Assembly: GCA_964438515.1 (NCBI GenBank)
Contig: CAYTLK010000001.1
Span: 1-64,000 of the forward strand
Reading direction: 5' to 3'
Length of the DNA: 64,000 nucleotides
From: RGIG3701 sp964438515
Lineage (GTDB): Bacteria > Planctomycetota > Planctomycetia > Pirellulales > Thermoguttaceae
Below are positions 53,401-60,432 of this stretch, in pieces. The translations under genes were made by a program, and so were the position numbers. Position 1 is the stretch's first letter, and each line of letters begins with the position of its first letter. The notes under the pieces were generated by a model, which had not been told where the DNA came from, made no database searches, and saw only the letters and a program-made list of their open reading frames with translations.

Positions 53401-53851
53401 GTGCTTTCGTCAGATCGCCAGCCGAGTCGAACTGAATTTCAACGCCTCCCAGAATGGAGATTTTTAACGGATGAAACGGTTTTCCGGGCGGGTCTCGCAG
53501 TGGAAAAACATCCTCACCCGGAGCGACTAATATCGTACACATATCACCGATCGCTCGTGCTTCTTCATCGAACTTCAAATTCTGAAACAACATAATAATA
53601 TTGTCGGATTTCAGAAAATTTCCCTGGTCGGTTCGGCTTTCCCACGCATCCGGCGGAAAAAAACGTGCATACGGCGACTCGTACTCCGCCTTTTGAACCT
53701 CCGTTTTTCCCTCCGATCGAACACGAATGGGAGACTCAATCAGAGGCGCGATCAGAAAATTGTACACACAAAACAAACTGACCGTCACGCTCCAGCACGC
53801 AACGACCCGAACAAGAGTCGGATTTGTTTTGGGAATCCTTTTTTCTTTCAT
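50483..53851 (-). CDS. Giant LptC/OstA-like periplasmic protein, probable LPS-export component
   Basis: An 1122-residue protein with one N-terminal membrane anchor (VACWSVTVSLFCVYNFLIAPL, about 17-37) and an otherwise soluble, beta-strand-rich body. Several stretches resemble OstA/LptA-type strand repeats, for example LKCDGPMLYDVANGTVTFFQNVVLECEYAEL near residue 270, and later VTLHEVRPETLQCEILGG and MVFNGELLTVLNNVEIKAPF. The gene directly follows kdsC (17 bp). In Proteobacteria kdsC, lptC and lptA are neighbours, which supports an LPS-bridge function. It is five or more times the size of LptC or LptA and carries Ser/Gly/Ala-rich linkers (about 570-660) and an acidic Thr/Glu repeat near 955-980. 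Assignment is by architecture and neighbourhood, not close homology. Confidence 0.6.
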   Translation of the reverse strand: MKEKRIPKTNPTLVRVVACWSVTVSLFCVYNFLIAPLIESPIRVRSEGKTEVQKAEYESPYARFFPPDAWESRTDQGNFLKSDNIIMLFQNLKFDEEARAIGDMCTILVAPGEDVFPLRDPPGKPFHPLKISILGGVEIQFDSAGDLTKAHPLGGKLNGPVTMNYKAEIKGQLVDCSVVTSDLFCDMQSVQTQKSVNFRIGPLEGSGNQLNILFSSDLGQKTFTGVQSVRLEHLTQITLHVTPMLLQGMNLKMSPEMQQRMMKMFTSRMEIPVTLKCDGPMLYDVANGTVTFFQNVVLECEYAELSHDSLTCGELVLNLSSRLRDQLQMKDLEETERAEIEESMENQNGDEIALFADKEGLLLESIFARQNILLNFPTFDCRAAGETLEFHLGNRTIQLSGSQQTEISSGGHEFHANSILYTLPPAGKQLGNVYVNGNGWFRTILQVPQGSDGTTESAAAPFQKEVPLVMNWRQELSAQNGTNGAYSFHASGSVELNCDLYGNLKADSLSAGIRPKTSDEIRTENQLAVQLGVDLKNGQKTSSSGASASAGSGGESGTLENYVLQSLTAQGNVNLNIVQESGELHAELNEILLDFQQASEVPEGVAASRARSSAAAGRNGDANGAGFGRKNSSASGRDGNFRTSSGPQSEKPTSSVPYRFVLQAGTLSGKILLLPGKESFYISEMALVGAQDKNLVLRENIPFAPSEYAIALQARSVTLHEVRPETLQCEILGGPALLGGRGVWLESPQIAVNCAANRIDINNAGTLRLYTRTKTDSQLNYSTLTETKVTWAGSMVFNGELLTVLNNVEIKAPFTNFRAEKICAELAEKIYLSDPPKLQEGEKMDAETVSNFFNDISAEQNVVLRREMHDRSNRLTGVLCVETQLASFQPASMILNVVNRGTLRFTVLEETMHRKKDPQQGTTETAETSQTSEVSQTPQTSKIESESSEDSKKMEWYQVFLEYYGGIRGNLLDGEFQMDRNISAIGFPVPTPEYKISTIRVEPRAIPANGFQFGCDHITLNQTPLAANGLLRSSSTDTLNLELLANGNVHLENSTLSVDGQTLKYSQSKNTCIVTGTPGMPVHVIQQEFVGGTRREMDAGNVEINLLNSRCRLDDVTISNAF

Positions 53852-53868
53852 CTTACCGCTTTCCGTTT

Positions 53869-54378
53869 TCAGAACCCGAAATTATTCCACTCATTTCGGG
53901 ATTTGAGAATTTGTTCGATCACTTCGCGCACAACGCCCTTTCCGCCGTTCGTCTTGCACACATAATCCGCAGACGCAAGAATTTCCGGAACGGAGTCGGC
54001 CGGACACGCAGAAAGACCCACCGCCTGCATGATGTCGTAATCGACCAAATCGTCCCCGACGTACGCAACTTCACCGGGAGTTAAATCGTATTTACGACAA
54101 ATTTCCGCAAGCATTTCGAGTTTGTTCGTCACACCCTGACATAATTCCTGAATTTTCAGTTCTTCTGCCCGTTTTCGCACCACAGCAGTACATCGGCGCG
54201 TTACGAAACCGATGAATCCCCCTTTTTTCTTCCAAATCGTGATTCCGAGACCGTCGCGTGCGTGAAACGCTTTGATTTCGTTTCCCTGTTCATCAAAAAT
54301 CAGGGAGCCGTCCGTCAAACAACCGTCCACATCCGACAAAATCATACGAATCTGCTGCATTTTTGATTTTAAATCCAT
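53869..54378 (-). CDS. kdsC: 3-deoxy-D-manno-octulosonate 8-phosphate phosphatase (KdsC)
   Basis: A 169-residue cap-less HAD phosphatase that makes KDO from KDO-8-phosphate for LPS inner core. Motif I is LSDVDGCLTDG (about residue 12), followed by KAFHARDGLGI as in KdsC. Motif IV is VAYVGDDLVDYDIMQAVGLSACPADS. Motif II reads FVTRRCTAVV where most KdsC proteins have TGR, keeping the Thr but changing the Gly. I start at the ATG at 54378; a TTG at 54384 is also possible, given the position of AAAGGA. It heads a unit with the OstA-like gene. Confidence 0.9.
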   Translation of the reverse strand: MDLKSKMQQIRMILSDVDGCLTDGSLIFDEQGNEIKAFHARDGLGITIWKKKGGFIGFVTRRCTAVVRKRAEELKIQELCQGVTNKLEMLAEICRKYDLTPGEVAYVGDDLVDYDIMQAVGLSACPADSVPEILASADYVCKTNGGKGVVREVIEQILKSRNEWNNFGF

Positions 54379-54743
54379 TTTCAATTATATTCCTTTCGTT
54401 CAATCCATCGGAATGCCGACCCGTCTCCCGCACAGTCGTTCGACCCTCGTTCGATTTCGTCTTGCGGACTCCCGCGATTGATTTTCGTTACATTTTTACA
54501 TTCCCGGCGTTTCTCTCCCGGATTCCATCCTAGGACCTCTTTTGGGGTCCAGTTTTCTGTATTATAGCAGGAATATTTATTAATGGTATGGCAATTCAGG
54601 ATTTTTCTTCAAAAAATTTCAGAACTTTTCGGCAAAATCGTTCCGTCCCCCCTGTCGAAACGTCCTCAAATCGAATACAATGACGGAAAAAGGAACCAAC
54701 CTTTATTTTTCCTTCCGCCAAAACCCGCAAAAGCCCGTAAATC
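54379..54743. other. Divergent intergenic region between kdsC and the exported pair
   Basis: About 365 bp with no credible gene. On the minus strand TATAAT (54561-54566), within CTGCTATAATAC, could be the -10 for kdsC. The same 12-mer is found at the GT2 promoter near 61840. GGACC and GGTCC near 54533-54550 form a small hairpin. The plus-strand signals for the 54744 gene are not clear. Confidence 0.4.
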
Positions 54744-55298
54744 GTGTCGCTCATGAAAAAACTTTTGAAAAAACTCCTCATTTTCATTTTATGTGCCGGA
54801 TTTTTACCGCTCGCCGCAGCAACCTGCGCCGCAAACCCGCCGAAAGTTTCGCCGGAAGTTTCGCCGAAAGTTTCGCCGAAAGTCCCGTCAGAAGTCCCCC
54901 AATCAGACGAAACCGACCAAACGACCTTTCTGGAACTTTTTTGGTTCATCGACGACGCACCGCGCGAAGCGCTCCTGATGGTTCCTAAAACCAAAGTCCC
55001 CATGCTTTTCGTACGTATTTTAACCCCTGATGAAAAATTGACGGTCATCATCGGCGAGCAGGTGTCATTAAGTACCGACAAAGACGCTCTTGTGTTGGAA
55101 TGTTCGGCTCCAAAAGTCCTTTTTGGAACCCTCGATGCGAAAAAATACGTTCCTGAAATTTTCATTTTGGAATCGGACGGGCGGGCGGCTCTGGAACAGA
55201 ACGGGAAAAAATCTCCTTGCGTTTTGAATCCTGTTACACCTGAAAACTTTTCAGAAATAATCAAAAAATACACGATTCCAGAGGAACCTGAATCATGA
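54744..55298 (+). CDS. Small exported protein, first of a tandem paralog pair
   Basis: A 184-residue protein starting at GTG 54744 or ATG 54753. The signal peptide is KKLLIFILCAGFLPLAAATC, followed by a proline-rich Val-Ser-Pro-Lys/Glu repeat from a 12-bp tandem repeat (54841-54900). The C-terminal domain of about 130 residues aligns with that of the next gene: MLFVRILTPDEKLTVII, LVLECSAPKVLFG, VPEIF, LNPVTPENFSEIIKKY. No known family is recognised. The next gene overlaps its stop by 4 bp. The location is likely periplasmic or outer membrane, and the cysteine at the signal end could be lipidated. Confidence 0.7.
   Translation: MSLMKKLLKKLLIFILCAGFLPLAAATCAANPPKVSPEVSPKVSPKVPSEVPQSDETDQTTFLELFWFIDDAPREALLMVPKTKVPMLFVRILTPDEKLTVIIGEQVSLSTDKDALVLECSAPKVLFGTLDAKKYVPEIFILESDGRAALEQNGKKSPCVLNPVTPENFSEIIKKYTIPEEPES
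54841..54900. repeat. 12-bp tandem repeat encoding a Val-Ser-Pro-Lys linker
   Basis: Five imperfect units of CCGAAAGTTTCG encode the repeated Pro-Lys/Glu-Val-Ser linker after the signal peptide. In-frame unit length. Confidence 0.85.
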
Positions 55299-55786
55299 AC
55301 GTTTTTCGTATCCCTTTATTTTTTCATTTTAAGGATCTTTTTTTTCTCATTTTCATGTTTTCTTCGCTGGTTTCGGGAACATTTTCTCTTCCGGCGGAGG
55401 CGCAGATTTTCATGGAATTTACGTGGAAATTCGAAGAAACGTCCTATGAAGGTCTGTTTTTTGTACCAGAAAGCACTCCCGCCACAATGACGGTTCGGGT
55501 TTTGAACTCAGACGGTCAAATGGCGGCGCTTTTGCTCGAACGAGCCGACCTGCAGAAAGACGAAACGAACGTTTTTCGCCTTCAATGTTCCTCCCCAAAA
55601 TTACTATACGGAAATGAAAGTTACGCGCAGCACCTCCCGGAAACTTTTACGGCTCAGAGCGACGTTCCCGGCCGTGTTTCGAACGGGAAAAATGAAGCTT
55701 CTTACGAAATCAACCCCGTTTCGCCCGAAAATATCGACGCAATTGTAAGTAAATATCTTTTGCCCGACCGTTCTTGTACGAAATAG
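55295..55786 (+). CDS. Small exported protein, second of the tandem paralog pair
   Basis: A 163-residue protein starting at an ATG that overlaps the previous stop (ATGA). An N-terminal hydrophobic stretch (FFLIFMFSSLVSGTFSLPAEA) is the signal. The C-terminal part matches the preceding protein: MTVRVLNSDGQMAALLLE, FRLQCSSPKLLYG, LPETF, INPVSPENIDAIVSKY. The proline-rich linker is missing. A recent tandem duplication with divergence is the simple reading, and function is unknown. The pair may form a heteromer given coupled translation. Confidence 0.7.
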   Translation: MNVFRIPLFFHFKDLFFLIFMFSSLVSGTFSLPAEAQIFMEFTWKFEETSYEGLFFVPESTPATMTVRVLNSDGQMAALLLERADLQKDETNVFRLQCSSPKLLYGNESYAQHLPETFTAQSDVPGRVSNGKNEASYEINPVSPENIDAIVSKYLLPDRSCTK

Positions 55787-55847
55787 ATTTAAAATCGTTA
55801 TATTTTTCATAAAACCTTCCTTTAATAGAATAATAATCGAGAAAAAA

Positions 55848-56837
55848 ATGCAAAAAAACATTACTCGCCGTTCCCTCCTTCGTTTGCCGCTCGTCGGATC
55901 CGCACTCTGGATGCTGAAAGGAACCGTTTTTGCACAACATTCAAATACAGACTGGCTCCGCGAGGCTCAAATGGGCGTTTTCACTCATTTTCTCCCTTGG
56001 TCGCCCGAACAGTTTGCGCTTTTGGAAAAATACGACGCGGAGGCGGTCGCGAAACAGATTCATGAAGTGGGCGCCCAATACTTTGTGTTCACGATTTATC
56101 AAAATTCCGGTTTTATGAACGCTCCCAACGCCGTTTATGACGCCGTTACGGGTTTTCGGGCGGGCGAAAAGTGTTCGAAACGGGACGTTCCGATGGAACT
56201 TGCGGACGCACTTGCAAAATATGGAATTCGTCTGATGCTTTATATTACGGCTCAAACTCCGAATCGAGACGCTGTCGCTCAAGAAAAATTCGGACTGGAA
56301 CCGGCTCCGCGCGACTTGAAAATCACGGTGGAATTTGCAAAAAAGTATGCTGAGGTGTATCGCTGCTGGGCGGACCGCTACGGGTCGAAAGTCTCCGGAT
56401 GGTGGGTGGACGGTTCCTATGCGTGGTGCGATTTTAACGAAGAAATCGCTCAAATTTATTCTTCGGCTTTGAAACACGGAAACCCCAATGCGATTATTGC
56501 GTTCAATCCCGGCGTGCGGCGCGACGAATGGCGGACTTCCGACTATACGGCCGGCGAAATCAACGAACCTTTTGCGGAAACGGTGGATTCACCCCGCACT
56601 TCCAGCGGTCAGCAGCGCCAGATTTTGACGTTCCTCGGAAATACATGGGGAAATCCGGTCTGTCGTTTTTCGTCTGAAAAGTGGGGCGAGTGGATGCGGA
56701 GCGTCGTAAAAAATGGAGGTGCTGTGACGCTCGACGTCCGCCCAAACACCGACCCGGAAGCGGGCCCCATCGGTACAATCAATCCTGAACAGCTCGCGCA
56801 GCTCAAAACCATTCGAGCCGCAATTAAAAATTCATAG
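55848..56837 (+). CDS. Tat-exported alpha-L-fucosidase-like protein (GH29 barrel)
   Basis: A 329-residue protein. The N terminus NITRRSLLRLPLVGSALWML is a twin-arginine signal ending in VFAQ. The barrel opens with WLREAQMGVFTHFLPWSPEQF (GH29 substrate strand) and continues with KQIHEVGAQYFVFTIYQNSGF. The segment VSGWWVDGSYAWCDFNEE carries an Asp at the position of the GH29 nucleophile (W-x-D-G). It is shorter than most GH29 enzymes and lacks the C-terminal beta domain. It probably acts on fucose-type or related sugars in the periplasm. It is followed 33 bp later by an exported isomerase-like gene, suggesting a small sugar-use unit. Confidence 0.78.
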   Translation: MQKNITRRSLLRLPLVGSALWMLKGTVFAQHSNTDWLREAQMGVFTHFLPWSPEQFALLEKYDAEAVAKQIHEVGAQYFVFTIYQNSGFMNAPNAVYDAVTGFRAGEKCSKRDVPMELADALAKYGIRLMLYITAQTPNRDAVAQEKFGLEPAPRDLKITVEFAKKYAEVYRCWADRYGSKVSGWWVDGSYAWCDFNEEIAQIYSSALKHGNPNAIIAFNPGVRRDEWRTSDYTAGEINEPFAETVDSPRTSSGQQRQILTFLGNTWGNPVCRFSSEKWGEWMRSVVKNGGAVTLDVRPNTDPEAGPIGTINPEQLAQLKTIRAAIKNS

Positions 56838-56870
56838 CTTTTCATAAATAATCAAACTTTATTCAATAAA

Positions 56871-57869
56871 ATGAAATTTTATTCAACTGGAAATCGTCGT
56901 CGTTTCATGAAATCCGCACTCGTTTGTGCCGGACTGGGAGTCTCCTGCGGACTGAATGCAGAAGAGTCTGAAGAGTCTGAAAAGTCAGAAGAATTGAAAA
57001 AGGCGGAAAACATTCAAAAATCCGTGGGAATCGCCCCCTCAAACAGGGAGTCTCGAATCGCTTTGAATACTGCGACGATTTTACATTACGACCTTCCGCT
57101 TGCGGAACAGCTTTCACTGGCACACGATGCAGGATTCCGAAATATTGAAATTTGGTTTCGCGACTTGGATCGTTTTATCGAGTCGGGCGGAACGCTTTCC
57201 GAGCTGAAAAAACGGCTGGAAGACCTGAATTTACGGGTCGTCGGCGGTATTAATTTCTTCCAGTGGGGAACTTCGGACGAATCGGCGCGTCAAAAAGGTC
57301 TTGAGGAAATGCGTCACGGAATGGAACAAATGGCGGCGCTCGACTGTCGTCATTTCGCAGCGGCACCCGCTGGAATTCATAACAGAAACGACATTTCCCT
57401 CGCTGAATTGGCGGACCGATATCGTACGATATTGAAATTGGGCGAAGAATTCGAGGTGTACCCGCAACTGGAAATCTGGGGGGGCGGATCGACGCTTTCG
57501 AAACTCTCCGACGCCGTTTGGGTCGCGACCGAAACCGCCCACCCGCATGCGTCGCTTTTACTCGACGTGTACCATCTTTACCGCGGAGGAAACGACTTTA
57601 ATTCTTTGCGCCAGCTCAACGGACGCCAGCTCGTGAATTTCCACTGGAACGACTGGCCCGACGGGCGGGAACGCGAATCGTTGAAAGACGGAGATCGTGT
57701 TTTTCCCGGCGACGGAGCCGCACCGCTTGAATTCGTCCGCAACACACTCGACGAAATCGGTTACGCTGGGACGTTCTCGCTCGAAATCTTCAATAAGGAA
57801 TACTGTACAAAATATTCACCTGCCGAATTGTTACAAATTGCGTATCAAAAAATGCGGAAAGCTGCATAG
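56871..57869 (+). CDS. Exported sugar-phosphate isomerase/epimerase-like TIM barrel
   Basis: A 332-residue protein of the xylose-isomerase-like (AP endonuclease 2) barrel family. The N terminus RRRFMKSALVCAGLGVSCGL looks like a twin-arginine signal, followed by a Glu/Lys/Ser linker. The barrel has LSLAHDAGFRNIEIWFRDLDRF, HFAAAPAGIHNRNDISLAE, LEIWGGGSTL, LLLDVYHLYRGG and YAGTFSLEIFNKEY, including the usual metal-binding Glu, Asp and His. Planctomycetes have many such exported family members that probably act on sugars or inositols. It precedes the DNA methylase gene by 3 bp. Confidence 0.82.
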   Translation: MKFYSTGNRRRFMKSALVCAGLGVSCGLNAEESEESEKSEELKKAENIQKSVGIAPSNRESRIALNTATILHYDLPLAEQLSLAHDAGFRNIEIWFRDLDRFIESGGTLSELKKRLEDLNLRVVGGINFFQWGTSDESARQKGLEEMRHGMEQMAALDCRHFAAAPAGIHNRNDISLAELADRYRTILKLGEEFEVYPQLEIWGGGSTLSKLSDAVWVATETAHPHASLLLDVYHLYRGGNDFNSLRQLNGRQLVNFHWNDWPDGRERESLKDGDRVFPGDGAAPLEFVRNTLDEIGYAGTFSLEIFNKEYCTKYSPAELLQIAYQKMRKAA

Positions 57870-57872
57870 TTT

Positions 57873-58970
57873 ATGGACGAAATTCAGACGCAGGGTATAA
57901 AATACGCAGGTTCCAAAAGACTTTTGATTCCGCGCATCCTCGAACTCATTCAAACGACGGGCGCTCGGCGTGTTTGGGACGCATTTTCCGGAACGACGCG
58001 GGTCGGACAGGCGCTTGCGCAAAGTGGTTTCACAACCATTTCGTCGGACGCTGCGCTTTGGTCGGAGGTTTTCGGAACGTGCTGGCTCCTGAATACGCAA
58101 AAACCCGATGCGTACGCGGATTTGTTGGAACATCTGAATCACGTAAAACCAGTCGATGGGTGGTTTTCCGAAAACTACGGCGGCGACCCGAACGTCTTTT
58201 GCGAGACGATCGGCGGGGGTAAAAAACCCTTTCAGCGAAAAAATACTCAAAAGTTGGATGGAATACGTACAGAAATCGAAAATCTTCATCTGGACCCGGT
58301 TTCGAGGGCGGTGGCGCTTACGTCGCTCATTCTGGCGCTCGATCGGGTCGACAGCACGCTCGGTCATTTTTCGTCGTATTTACGTCAGTGGGCGCCTCGT
58401 TCTTACAATGATTTGCGTCTGGAAATCCCGCATCTTTGGGAAAATACCGCCCAGAACTCGGTTCTTTGCGGCGACATTTTTCAGCTGCTTCCCGCAACGA
58501 GCGCGGATCTGGTGTATTTCGACCCGCCCTATGGTTCCAACAACGAAAAAATGCCGCCGTCTCGCGTACGTTATTCAGCATACTACCATTTTTGGACGAC
58601 CGTCATTGCAAACGACGAGCCGAAACTGTTTGGAAAGGCGCTGCGCCGCTGCGACTCCTCCGACCTTCTGTCCGCAAGTGTGTTTGAAGAATTTAGGAAG
58701 AATGAAGAAACTGGGCGATTTATAGCAGTAGAGGCGATTGAACAAATTCTAAAGGATGCGCAGGCGCAATGGGTGCTTCTTTCGTACAGCTCCGGCGGAC
58801 GGGCGACGGCAGAGGAACTCATGGAGGTTGTGCATTCGGTCGGAACACTCCGGAAACTCGTGAAAATTGATTATCGTCGAAACGTAATGGCTCAGATGAC
58901 CTGGACGGATCAATGGCTGAAGGACGATTCGAAAAAAAATCAGGAATTTTTGATTCTTATTGAAAAATAA
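57873..58970 (+). CDS. D12-class DNA adenine N6-methyltransferase, no restriction partner
   Basis: A 365-residue methyltransferase. The SAM-binding strand follows KYAGSKRLLIPRILELI; the FxGxG motif is VWDAFSGTTRVGQAL (about 33-47), and the catalytic motif is LVYFDPPYGSNNE (about 209-221). It resembles orphan and phage-type Dam enzymes that methylate adenine in short sites. No restriction endonuclease or mismatch-repair gene is adjacent. It begins 3 bp after the sugar-isomerase-like gene, an odd partner for an operon. The target site is unknown. Confidence 0.85.
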   Translation: MDEIQTQGIKYAGSKRLLIPRILELIQTTGARRVWDAFSGTTRVGQALAQSGFTTISSDAALWSEVFGTCWLLNTQKPDAYADLLEHLNHVKPVDGWFSENYGGDPNVFCETIGGGKKPFQRKNTQKLDGIRTEIENLHLDPVSRAVALTSLILALDRVDSTLGHFSSYLRQWAPRSYNDLRLEIPHLWENTAQNSVLCGDIFQLLPATSADLVYFDPPYGSNNEKMPPSRVRYSAYYHFWTTVIANDEPKLFGKALRRCDSSDLLSASVFEEFRKNEETGRFIAVEAIEQILKDAQAQWVLLSYSSGGRATAEELMEVVHSVGTLRKLVKIDYRRNVMAQMTWTDQWLKDDSKKNQEFLILIEK

Positions 58971-59055
58971 ATTTTCATTCCTTCAAAAATGAGAAAAACT
59001 TGGGGAAAATTTTGAGAATCGGTAAAAATTTATCTAAATTTTTTGGGTGTAGTAC

Positions 59056-59083
59056 TGGACACACACGAAATTTGTGCTAAAAT
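59056..59083 (+). promoter_or_regulatory. Sigma-70-type promoter for serC
   Basis: TGGACA (59056-59061) and TAAAAT (59078-59083) are 16 bp apart. Start of transcription would be near 59090, so the inverted-repeat element A would form almost the whole of the serC leader. Confidence 0.55.
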
Positions 59084-59086
59084 GTA

Positions 59087-59196
59087 TTTTATACTCGTTT
59101 CACTTGAATATTTTGCATAGGGCGGCTACGGCAGCAGTCGTTTCTCGATAGAGTAATGATGGAGAAGCGAAAATTCAAAATGCATCGGGTATAAAA
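59087..59196. repeat. Dispersed inverted-repeat element, copy A (serC leader)
   Basis: A 110-bp element. Outer arms (59087-59097 and 59186-59196) pair over 11 bp with one G-T. Inner arms (59104-59116 and 59167-59178) pair over 12 bp with a single bulged A. The inner arms and the roughly 50-nt centre align with copy B at 19583-19704, whereas the outer arms have different sequences that are self-complementary in each copy. It ends 64 bp before the serC ATG. Confidence 0.7.
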
Positions 59197-59260
59197 ATCG
59201 CACGAGGTTTTTAAGAGGTTGTGCGATTACGAACCCTATAAAATCACAGGAGAGAATCTC

Positions 59261-60346
59261 ATGGAACGTGTTTACAACTTTTCTGCCGGTCCGGCGGTTT
59301 TGCCGCTGCAAGTCCTTGAAGAAGCCCAGCGCGATTTGCTCGCACTGCCGGGCGTTGGAATTTCGATTCTCGAAATCAGCCACCGTTCTAAGACTTTCCA
59401 GGCGATTATTGATGCTGCGGAAGCCAATCTTCGCAAAGTCCTGAATATTCCGGACAATTACAAAATTCTTTTCCTTCAGGGCGGCGCCTATCTTCAGTTC
59501 GGAATGCTTCCGATGAACCTTCTGAAAGGTGCGTCTGCGGATTACATCTGCACCGGAACTTGGAGCAAAAAAGCATTCAGTGAAGGAAAAACGCAGGGAA
59601 CCGTCCGCTGCGCCTGGGATGGTTCTGCCGACAATTTCACGCACACTCCCGCGGATTCCGAGCTGAATCTGGATCCGAAAGCCGCATACGTTTATTATAC
59701 GTCCAACGAAACCATTCAGGGCGTTCAGTTCAAAGCGGAACCGAACACCGGAAATGTGCCGCTCATCTGCGACGCGTCGAGTGAATTCATGTACAAACCG
59801 CTCGACATCAGCAAATACGGCTGTGTTTACGCTTGCGCCCAGAAAAACTGCGGTCCTGCGGGCGTCACAATCGTTGTGATGCGTGACGACTTGGTAGAAA
59901 ACAGTGCCGACGGACTTCTCGGAGTGCTTTCCTACAAAAAAATGGCCGAAAACGGTTCGATGCTGAACACGCCGCCGTGCTTCTCGATTTACGTTGTGAA
60001 ACTCGTGACCGACTGGATTCTGAACACCATCGGCGGAATTGATAAATTGTACGAAATCAACCAAATGAAAGCCAAACTGTTGTACGACGTCATTGACGCC
60101 TCCAATGGTTTCTACGTTGGTCACGCAAAGAAGGAATGCCGATCTTTGATGAACGTTCCGTTCAAAATGGCGACCGACGAGCTGAACGACAAATTCTTGG
60201 CGGACGCGAAGGCTCTTGGTCTCGAATCGCTCAAGGGTCACCGCAGTGTGGGCGGTTTCCGCGCCTCCATTTATAACGCGATGCCGGTCGAAGGCGTTCA
60301 GAAGCTCGCCGACTTCATGAAAGACTTCATGAAGAAAAACGGCTGA
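59261..60346 (+). CDS. serC: Phosphoserine aminotransferase
   Basis: A 361-residue PLP enzyme (class V fold) converting 3-phosphohydroxypyruvate to phosphoserine, and also acting in pyridoxal synthesis in some bacteria. I start at the ATG at 59261, after AGGAGAG. VYNFSAGPAVLP at the N terminus is the SerC signature, SHRSKTFQ contacts the phosphate, and the PLP lysine is in ACAQKNCGPAGVT near residue 198. The leader carries the dispersed element A. The protein is complete and typical. Confidence 0.95.
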   Translation: MERVYNFSAGPAVLPLQVLEEAQRDLLALPGVGISILEISHRSKTFQAIIDAAEANLRKVLNIPDNYKILFLQGGAYLQFGMLPMNLLKGASADYICTGTWSKKAFSEGKTQGTVRCAWDGSADNFTHTPADSELNLDPKAAYVYYTSNETIQGVQFKAEPNTGNVPLICDASSEFMYKPLDISKYGCVYACAQKNCGPAGVTIVVMRDDLVENSADGLLGVLSYKKMAENGSMLNTPPCFSIYVVKLVTDWILNTIGGIDKLYEINQMKAKLLYDVIDASNGFYVGHAKKECRSLMNVPFKMATDELNDKFLADAKALGLESLKGHRSVGGFRASIYNAMPVEGVQKLADFMKDFMKKNG

Positions 60347-60368
60347 TTTTGAACTAGAATCAAATAAA

Positions 60369-60405
60369 GAAAAACGGGGGTGAGCGTTTCATCCTCCGTT
60401 TTTTT
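60369..60405 (+). terminator. Intrinsic terminator after serC
   Basis: A hairpin centred near 60385 with AAAACGG pairing to CCGTTTT and a run of seven T on the plus strand. The A-rich left arm gives it some bidirectional character towards the convergent GT2 gene. Confidence 0.75.
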
Positions 60406-60432
60406 ACGTATTTTTCAAATTTTACGTTCCCC

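Noticed and set aside
57873..58970. A restriction-modification or defence island
   Set aside because: Only a lone methyltransferase is present, with no nuclease, helicase or toxin gene beside it.
59126..60241. A 371-codon open frame on the minus strand opposite serC
   Set aside because: serC on the plus strand has clear motifs, a ribosome site and normal length; the opposite frame has no recognisable domain and is a codon-bias shadow.
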